Of a stretch of DNA of 11,872 nt, positions 7,267 through 11,872 are shown piece after piece (the first letter of the stretch is position 1; each line of letters opens with the position of its first letter). The notes beneath the pieces were generated by a model, which was given only the letters and a program-made list of their open reading frames with translations, searched no databases and was not told the DNA's origin. Source of the stretch: Marinosulfonomonas sp. (GTDB taxonomy: Bacteria; Pseudomonadota; Alphaproteobacteria; Rhodobacterales; Rhodobacteraceae); assembly GCA_026989405.1 (NCBI GenBank), contig JALSJL010000394.1:1-11872 (forward strand). Reading direction: 5' to 3'. A program made the position numbers and the translations under genes.

Positions 7267-8838
7267 GCCGGGCCGCAGGCCCCTGCCCGCGCGCGCCAGC
7301 TTCAGGATCCGGTTGGCGCCGACCGCCAGCCAGTCGCTTGCCGTGCCGTCGGGCCAGATCACGCGCAACTCGGCTTTTTCCGCCGGCCCAAGCCCGAAAT
7401 GCTGGAAGGTGGCGCTGCCGCTGGCATGCCCGCCGCCGACGGTGATCTCGCGCACCTGTGTGCGCGAAGCCGTGCGCAGTTCGATCCAGGCGCCGACCGC
7501 GCGCTGGTTCGGTGCCGGCTGTTCCAGGTCGATCAGCAGCCAGTTGCCGGTATCACGCGTCGCGTTCTGCCAGATGCGCAGCGGTGCGGCGCGGTTGACC
7601 ACCACGATATCGGGCCGACCGTCAAGGTTCAGGTCGTCAAAGGCGGCGCCGCGCCCGCGCTCCATGTCGGCGAGCCCCGCGACCTCGCCCATTTCCACGA
7701 ACCGCCCGTCGGGCTGCTGCACCAGCAGGTTGTTCGGATCGCGCATCGCCAGGCCCGGCATCTGCTGCACGTTGCCCTTGGCGATGAACACGTCGTCCAG
7801 CCCGTCGTTCTGCACGTCGCCAAAGGCGATCTGCCAGCCGGTCGAGGGCCGCCCGTCATCGCCCGTATAGGGCCGCTGCGCCGTGGTGCCGCGCCCGTAG
7901 GTGGCATCCCTGAAGCTGGGCCCGCCGGCGTCCGGATCGAACAGTTGCAGCTTCTGGTCGCCCATCGAGGACAGGAACACATCCGCATAGCCGTCGCCGG
8001 TGATGTCACGGCTGGCGATGCCCATGCCCCACAGGGTGTAGGTTTTCCAGCCGTCGGCCTCGGTATAGAGGCGCGGCGTCGATTCCATCGCCCAGAGCTG
8101 TTCGCTGCCGCCATCCACGTAATAGTGGCGGTCGTTGCTCAGCCGCAGATCGGCGCGCCCGTGGCGGCCCCAGTCGGAAAACAGCGCCGAAAGCGCGCAG
8201 TATCCGGGCGTGAGCGGCAGCGGGTCGGTGTAGCGCTCACCTTCGGGGCGGTAGAGCATGTTCGCATCGCAAGCGCGGAACGGCCCCTTGGGGTCGCTGC
8301 GGTCAACGTAGTTGCCAAAGGCCAGCGTCGGCAGGGCCTGCCCGGCTTCCCATGTGGCGGAAAAGGCGGTTGTCCAGCGGTCGTCGCTGACAAAGCCGAG
8401 CGATGCGTCAAACGGGGCAAAGCGGCAGTCGGGCTTGCCCCGCAGCAGCAGGTTTTCGCCCAACCGCAGGATGGCAAGGTCCATTCGCCCGTCGCTGTCG
8501 ATGTCCAGCGGGTAGGCGCCGATGACCCCGGGCAGGGCCAGTTCGGTCGGCGTGGCCTCGGAAAAGGCAAGGGGCGCGCCGGGGGTTGGGGTATCGTTGC
8601 GCATCAGCCGCGCCGGGCTGGCACCACCGGCGGCGTATATTTCGGGCAGCAGATCACCGTTGCAGTCGAACACCGCCACCCCGCCGCCGACGAAAAATTC
8701 CCAGCCACCGGCATAGACGTGCTCGGGCACAGCGACCGGGTCGAAGGCCGGCACCGGCTGGGCCAGCGCCGGCGCAACTGCCGCAAGGGCGCCCAGGACC
8801 ATGGCGGCCAACGCCGGGATAACCCGGTCAGGCAACAT
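7258..8838 (-). CDS. Secreted FG-GAP repeat / ASPIC-UnbV (CRTAC1-like) protein
   Basis: A 526-residue exported protein with a predicted integrin-like beta-propeller. The N-terminus (MLPDRVIPALAAMVLGALAA, then VAPALAQ) is a signal peptide with likely cleavage after Ala26. Five calcium-loop motifs of the FG-GAP type follow: DCNGD (58-62), DIDSDGRMD (112-120), DITGDGYAD (278-286), DVQNDGLDD (341-349) and DLNLDGRPD (402-410). The C-terminal ASPIC/UnbV domain (about 445-515) has REITVGGGHASGSATFQHFG (463-482) and the VIWPDG motif. Such domains are thought to act in binding rather than catalysis; function here is unknown. ATG 8838 is preferred over 8886 because the signal peptide starts there and GGAAAGG (8849-8855) lies 10 bases upstream. 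It overlaps the xylR-like gene by 11 bp, so the two are probably translationally coupled. Confidence 0.88.
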   Translation of the reverse strand: MLPDRVIPALAAMVLGALAAVAPALAQPVPAFDPVAVPEHVYAGGWEFFVGGGVAVFDCNGDLLPEIYAAGGASPARLMRNDTPTPGAPLAFSEATPTELALPGVIGAYPLDIDSDGRMDLAILRLGENLLLRGKPDCRFAPFDASLGFVSDDRWTTAFSATWEAGQALPTLAFGNYVDRSDPKGPFRACDANMLYRPEGERYTDPLPLTPGYCALSALFSDWGRHGRADLRLSNDRHYYVDGGSEQLWAMESTPRLYTEADGWKTYTLWGMGIASRDITGDGYADVFLSSMGDQKLQLFDPDAGGPSFRDATYGRGTTAQRPYTGDDGRPSTGWQIAFGDVQNDGLDDVFIAKGNVQQMPGLAMRDPNNLLVQQPDGRFVEMGEVAGLADMERGRGAAFDDLNLDGRPDIVVVNRAAPLRIWQNATRDTGNWLLIDLEQPAPNQRAVGAWIELRTASRTQVREITVGGGHASGSATFQHFGLGPAEKAELRVIWPDGTASDWLAVGANRILKLARAGRGLRPGSP

Positions 8839-10045
8839 TGCCCGCCAGCCTTTCCACGGCGATTTCGCTGATGCCTTCCATGGCATAGGCGGCAGCCCCC
8901 TTGGCCCACATCAGATCGCCCCATTTGTGGATGCGCACCTCGGGCAGGGCCGCATCCACCTGCACCACCGAGTCGCGGATCGCCTCGAGCACCTCGTCGG
9001 CATAAAGGAAGTCGAACTGCATCCGCTCGCCCGACAGGATGATCAGCGCCGGGTCGAAGATGTTCACCAGGTTGGCCAGCCCCATGGCGAACATCCGTCC
9101 GGCGCGCCGGAAGATGGTCAGCGCGGTCTCATCGCCGGCCTTGGCCGCCCGGAACAGCGCGTCAAGCCCAGCCGCGGGGTCATCGACGCCGGTGGTGTGC
9201 ATGTTCACCCCGGCTTCGCGCAGCAGGGCGTAATCGGCCACGTAGGCTTCCAGGCAGCCGCGCTGGCCGCAGCGGCACAGGGCACCGTCGAGCTGCACCT
9301 TGGTATGGCCGAACTCGGCGCCGCAGCCCCTTGTGCCGCGGTAGATGCGGTTGTCGATGACGATGCCCATGCCGACGCCGTGTTCGATGGTGACCACGAG
9401 GAAATCGCTGACCCCCCGGCCCTCGCCGAACAGCTGTTCCGCCTTGGCCACCAGGTTGGCGTCATTGTCGATGAAAACCGGCATGTTCAGCCGTTGGCGC
9501 AGCAGGGCGCGCAGGTCGACGTTGCGTCGGGACAGCGTGGGCGACCAGTGGACAAGGCCGCGTGGGGCATCGACGATGCCGGCAATGCCCAGGCCGAGCG
9601 CAGACAGGTCTTCGGCGCGCAGCCCGTTGGCGCGGCAGGCCTGTGCCAGGGTGGCGACCAGGTAGTCGCCCATCCGCTCGGGCGACAGGCGCGGGCCGGG
9701 CATCGGGGTTTCATGACTGCCAAGGGTGTTGCCCTCGAAATCCAGGATGCACACGGTCGTGGTGCGTTGCGAAACCTTGATCCCGGCGACCCGGTGTGCG
9801 GCCCCGCGGATCTTGAGCGCCACCCGCGGGCGGCCGCGGGCGCTGGCCTTGCCCTGAGAGGCGACCTCTTCGATCAGCCCGGCGGCGAGCAGTTCCGACG
9901 TGATCGCCGTGACCGTCGCCGGGCTGACGCCGGAGCGGTTGGCAATGTCGATCCTGGCAATGGCGCCGGCCTGGCGGATGGTGTCCAGGATGGCCTGGCG
10001 TCCTCCGCCGCGTGCCGGGGGGGCTGATCGGTTTCTGGCTGGCAT
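8828..10045 (-). CDS. xylR: ROK-family transcriptional repressor, probable xylose regulator
   Basis: A 405-residue regulator with an N-terminal winged helix-turn-helix (about 15-62; SPATVTAITSELLAAGLIEE is the recognition part) and a ROK domain from about residue 85. The ROK part has GLGIAGIVD (151-159), IDNDANLVAKAEQLFG (192-207), GAEFGH (242-247) and the zinc-binding CRCGQRGCLE (257-266). The N-terminal ATP loop of true ROK sugar kinases (D-x-G-x-T) is replaced by GIKVSQRTTT, so it should sense sugar rather than phosphorylate it. It is transcribed away from xylF and lies between the two xylose blocks; xylose-responsive repression is inferred from this context. The start at 10045 has AGGAGAG (10056-10062) upstream at a slightly long distance. 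It could sense another sugar. Confidence 0.88.
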   Translation of the reverse strand: MPARNRSAPPARGGGRQAILDTIRQAGAIARIDIANRSGVSPATVTAITSELLAAGLIEEVASQGKASARGRPRVALKIRGAAHRVAGIKVSQRTTTVCILDFEGNTLGSHETPMPGPRLSPERMGDYLVATLAQACRANGLRAEDLSALGLGIAGIVDAPRGLVHWSPTLSRRNVDLRALLRQRLNMPVFIDNDANLVAKAEQLFGEGRGVSDFLVVTIEHGVGMGIVIDNRIYRGTRGCGAEFGHTKVQLDGALCRCGQRGCLEAYVADYALLREAGVNMHTTGVDDPAAGLDALFRAAKAGDETALTIFRRAGRMFAMGLANLVNIFDPALIILSGERMQFDFLYADEVLEAIRDSVVQVDAALPEVRIHKWGDLMWAKGAAAYAMEGISEIAVERLAGNVA

Positions 10046-10088
10046 GCTCGCGTTTCTCTCCTGATGTTCCCGCCCATGATAACGGCTT

Positions 10089-10115
10089 TTGGCAGGCTGG
10101 GGAATCGTATTTAAT
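10089..10115 (+). promoter_or_regulatory. Probable xylF promoter
   Basis: TTGGCA (10089-10094) and TTTAAT (10110-10115) are five-of-six matches to the -35 and -10 consensus, but spaced by only 15 bp, so weaker than the xylB promoter. Alternative -10 choices 1-2 bp downstream match less well. The CGAAATAA octamer starts 14 bp after the start of the -10 box, the same distance as at the xylB promoter. Confidence 0.5.
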
Positions 10116-10123
10116 TAGACAGC

Positions 10124-10131
10124 CGAAATAA
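10124..10131 (+). promoter_or_regulatory. Candidate XylR operator (xylF side)
   Basis: CGAAATAA, identical to 860-867 and equally placed near the predicted transcription start. TATTT at 10108-10112 and AAATA at 10126-10130 form a loose dyad; the arm spacing (13 bp) differs from that at xylB (9 bp), so the true operator boundaries are uncertain. Confidence 0.4.
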
Positions 10132-10208
10132 TGTTTGTTACCCTGTCGGGCATCTGCTCTGATTCCATAAATCGTGTCATGTGCGGAACTTGTTCAAGGG
10201 AGAAAAAG

Positions 10209-11237
10209 ATGAAGATCAAAACAGGATTTTTCGCGGTCGTTGCCGGTGTGGCCATGGCTGCTTCGGTCCAGGCGGCCGAATTGAAGGTTGGCGTGAGCTG
10301 GTCGAATTTTCAGGAGGAACGCTGGAAAACCGATGAGGCCGCGATCAAGTCGGCATTGGAGGCCGCCGGTGCGGAGTATGTTTCTGCAGATGCGCAGAGC
10401 TCGTCGGCCAAGCAATTGTCGGACGTTGAAAGCCTGATTGCCCAGGGCGTCGATGCGCTGATCATCCTGGCGCAGGATGCCTCGGCGATCGGACCTGCGG
10501 TTCAGGCCGCGGCGGACGAAGGCATTCCGGTGGTCGGATACGACCGGCTGATCGACGATCCGCGTGCCTTCTACCTGACTTTCGACAACGTGGAAGTCGG
10601 GCGGATGCAGGCGCGTGCGGTTCTGGCGGCACAACCGACCGGCAACTACGTGATGATCAAGGGCTCGCCCACCGACCCGAACGCGGATTTCCTGCGCGGT
10701 GGTCAGCAGGAGGTGCTGCAAGACGCCATCGACAAGGGTGACATCACCATCGTCGCCGAAGCCTATACCGACGGCTGGCTGCCGGCCAACGCCCAGCGCA
10801 ACATGGAACAGATCCTGACCGCGCAGGACAACAAGGTCGATGCGGTGGTGGCCTCGAACGACGGCACCGCCGGCGGTGTGGTTGCGGCGCTCACGGCGCA
10901 GGGCATGGACGGCATTCCGGTTTCTGGCCAGGATGGCGACCATGCGGCGCTGAACCGGGTGGCAAAGGGCACGCAGACGGTTTCCGTCTGGAAAGACGCG
11001 CGTGAACTGGGCAAGGCGGCTGGCGAGATTGCCGTGGCACTGGCTGGCGGGACCGCGATGTCGGACATCCCCGGCGCGGTCCAGTGGACATCGCCCAGCG
11101 GCACCACCTTGTGGGCCAAGTTCCTGGCACCGGTTCCGATCACCAAGGATAACCTGGATGTGGTGGTCGATGCCGGCTGGATCAGCAAGGACGCCCTGTG
11201 CCAGGGCGTGACGGGCGGCCCGGCCCCCTGCAACTGA
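10209..11237 (+). CDS. xylF: D-xylose ABC transporter, periplasmic substrate-binding protein
   Basis: Binds D-xylose in the periplasm and delivers it to the XylH permease. The 342-residue protein has a signal peptide (first 22-23 residues, ending VQAAE) and a type 1 periplasmic-binding fold. By memory of E. coli XylF, shared stretches include the ERW near the N-terminus, GYDRLI, FDNVEVG, GNYVMIKGSPTDPNA, DGWLPANAQRNMEQILTA, DAVVASNDGTAGG, SGQDGDHAALNRVAKGTQT. These carry the sugar-contacting Trp, Arg, Asn and Asp residues of the family. ATG 10209 is preceded by AGGGAGA at good spacing and starts the signal peptide; an in-frame ATG at 10131 would put 26 extra residues ahead of it. It is divergent from the regulator and followed by an attenuator-like hairpin and xylH. 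Confidence 0.96.
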   Translation: MKIKTGFFAVVAGVAMAASVQAAELKVGVSWSNFQEERWKTDEAAIKSALEAAGAEYVSADAQSSSAKQLSDVESLIAQGVDALIILAQDASAIGPAVQAAADEGIPVVGYDRLIDDPRAFYLTFDNVEVGRMQARAVLAAQPTGNYVMIKGSPTDPNADFLRGGQQEVLQDAIDKGDITIVAEAYTDGWLPANAQRNMEQILTAQDNKVDAVVASNDGTAGGVVAALTAQGMDGIPVSGQDGDHAALNRVAKGTQTVSVWKDARELGKAAGEIAVALAGGTAMSDIPGAVQWTSPSGTTLWAKFLAPVPITKDNLDVVVDAGWISKDALCQGVTGGPAPCN

Positions 11238-11256
11238 TCCGACATTGACAAGACAG

Positions 11257-11290
11257 CGGCCGCCCCGGTTCAATCGGGGCGGCCGATTTT
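11257..11290 (+). terminator. Hairpin between xylF and xylH, partial terminator or mRNA stabiliser
   Basis: CGGCCGCCCCG (11257-11267) pairs perfectly with CGGGGCGGCCG (11275-11285), an 11 bp stem with a 7-base loop, followed by ATTTT. The short T-tract suggests incomplete termination. Such hairpins after a binding-protein gene commonly leave more binding-protein mRNA than permease mRNA, which fits the stoichiometry ABC importers need. Confidence 0.75.
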
Positions 11291-11319
11291 CCTGCGGGTG
11301 AAGTGGAAATACGGGAACG

Positions 11320-11872
11320 ATGAGCATGAAAACCGAAGCCGCAGAGCCGGTGGACAAGAGCAGCGCGCAGCGGCCAAACATCCTGCGGACGCTGGAAATC
11401 GACACCCGCCTGCTGGGGATGATCGGTGCCTTCGTGATCCTGAGCCTTGCCTTCAACCTGATCACCGACGGCCGCTTCCTGACCCCGCGCAATGTTTTCA
11501 ACCTGACGATCCAGACGGTGAGTGTGGCGATCATGGCCACCGGCATGGTCTTCGTGATCGTCACCCGCAATATCGACCTGAGCGTCGGCTCGCTGCTGGC
11601 CACCTGTTCGGCGGTCATGGCGATGACGCAGACGCAGATCCTGCCGGACATGCTTGGGCTGGGCCTTGACCATCCGGCAACGGCGCCCATCGCCATCGCC
11701 GTCGGCATTCTGGCCGGCACCCTGATCGGCGGTTTTCAGGGCTGGCTGATCGGCTATCTCACGATCCCGTCCTTCATTGTCACGCTTGGGGGGTTGCTGG
11801 TCTGGCGCAATGTCGCCTGGTACATGACCAAAGGGCAGACCATCGGCCCGCTTGACAGCAACTTCATGATCT
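11320..11872 (+). CDS. xylH: D-xylose ABC transporter permease (5' part, cut by window end)
   Basis: The frame from ATG 11320 runs open to the window edge and gives 184 residues of a membrane protein. A hydrophilic N-terminus of about 30 residues is followed by a first membrane segment (LLGMIGAFVILSLAFNLI) and then TDGRFLTPRNVFNLTIQT. Further on are the segment with MVFVIVTRNIDLSVGSLLAT, typical of BPD_transp_2 sugar permeases, another segment near AIAVGILAGTLIGG, and PSFIVTLGGLLVWR. The resemblance to E. coli XylH is clear from the NIDLSVGS and PSFIVTL blocks. GGGAA at 11313-11317 is the ribosome binding site; it suits ATG 11326 at least as well as 11320, so the first two residues are uncertain. 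The gene starts 82 bp after xylF; an ATPase gene (xylG) is expected downstream. Confidence 0.93.
   Translation, partial: MSMKTEAAEPVDKSSAQRPNILRTLEIDTRLLGMIGAFVILSLAFNLITDGRFLTPRNVFNLTIQTVSVAIMATGMVFVIVTRNIDLSVGSLLATCSAVMAMTQTQILPDMLGLGLDHPATAPIAIAVGILAGTLIGGFQGWLIGYLTIPSFIVTLGGLLVWRNVAWYMTKGQTIGPLDSNFMI

Larger units (their letters stand above)
10046..10208. promoter_or_regulatory. Divergent xylR / xylF control region
   Basis: A 163 bp AT-richer spacer between the divergent regulator and binding-protein genes. It contains the xylF promoter and candidate operator, and must also hold the regulator's own promoter on the minus strand, which I could not place. The leader of xylF would be about 85 bases. 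Confidence 0.6.

Noticed and set aside
7399..8871. Long plus-strand frame (490 residues) opposite the FG-GAP gene, and a similar one opposite the repressor gene (8801-10027)
   Set aside because: Both are GC-bias shadows; the minus-strand products have clear signal peptide, FG-GAP, ASPIC/UnbV, HTH and ROK motifs.

Overview
This is an 11.9 kb, high-GC window, most likely from an alphaproteobacterium of the Rhodobacteraceae/Paracoccaceae type. The placement is an inference from codon usage, the alphaproteobacterial form of the xylose isomerase and the ROK-type regulator next to an ABC xylose transporter; it was not checked by any search. The window is essentially one D-xylose uptake and isomerase-pathway locus, with three extra genes built into it.

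Layout. (1) Positions 1-885: the last 42 codons of an unrecognised gene, then about 750 bp without a convincing gene. This stretch holds GC-rich inverted and direct repeats built on GGGTCCGCACCC (378-496), a rho-independent terminator (527-557) and a near-consensus promoter (TTGACA, 17 bp, TATATT at 823-851). (2) Positions 886-7266, plus strand: xylB (xylulokinase), xylA (xylose isomerase), an aldose 1-epimerase, a secreted di-heme cytochrome c peroxidase and an NAD(P)-dependent oxidoreductase with a C-terminal SAF domain. The first four genes overlap by 4 bp or lie 1 bp apart, so they form a tight operon; the fifth follows after 58 bp with its own good Shine-Dalgarno. (3) Positions 7258-10045, minus strand: a ROK-family repressor (xylR-like) followed, with an 11 bp overlap, by a secreted FG-GAP/ASPIC-UnbV (CRTAC1-like) protein. 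The CRTAC1-like stop codon lies past the stop codon of the convergent oxidoreductase gene. (4) Positions 10209-11872, plus strand: xylF (periplasmic xylose-binding protein), a hairpin likely to act as attenuator, and the 5' part of xylH (permease), which runs off the window. The ATPase gene xylG is expected just beyond.

How it works together. XylF binds xylose in the periplasm and XylH, with an ATPase, imports it. The epimerase interconverts the anomers, XylA makes D-xylulose and XylB phosphorylates it for the pentose phosphate pathway. The ROK repressor lies between the two plus-strand blocks. An identical octamer, CGAAATAA, occurs 35-37 bp downstream of the start of the -35 box in both the xylB and xylF promoters and is the best operator candidate.

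The unexplained part is the trio of di-heme peroxidase, SAF-domain oxidoreductase and FG-GAP/ASPIC-UnbV protein. None is needed for the xylose isomerase pathway. Two of them are predicted to be exported, and each is tied to a xylose gene by gene overlap or operon structure. They may form a periplasmic redox accessory module for sugar metabolism; this is a hypothesis.
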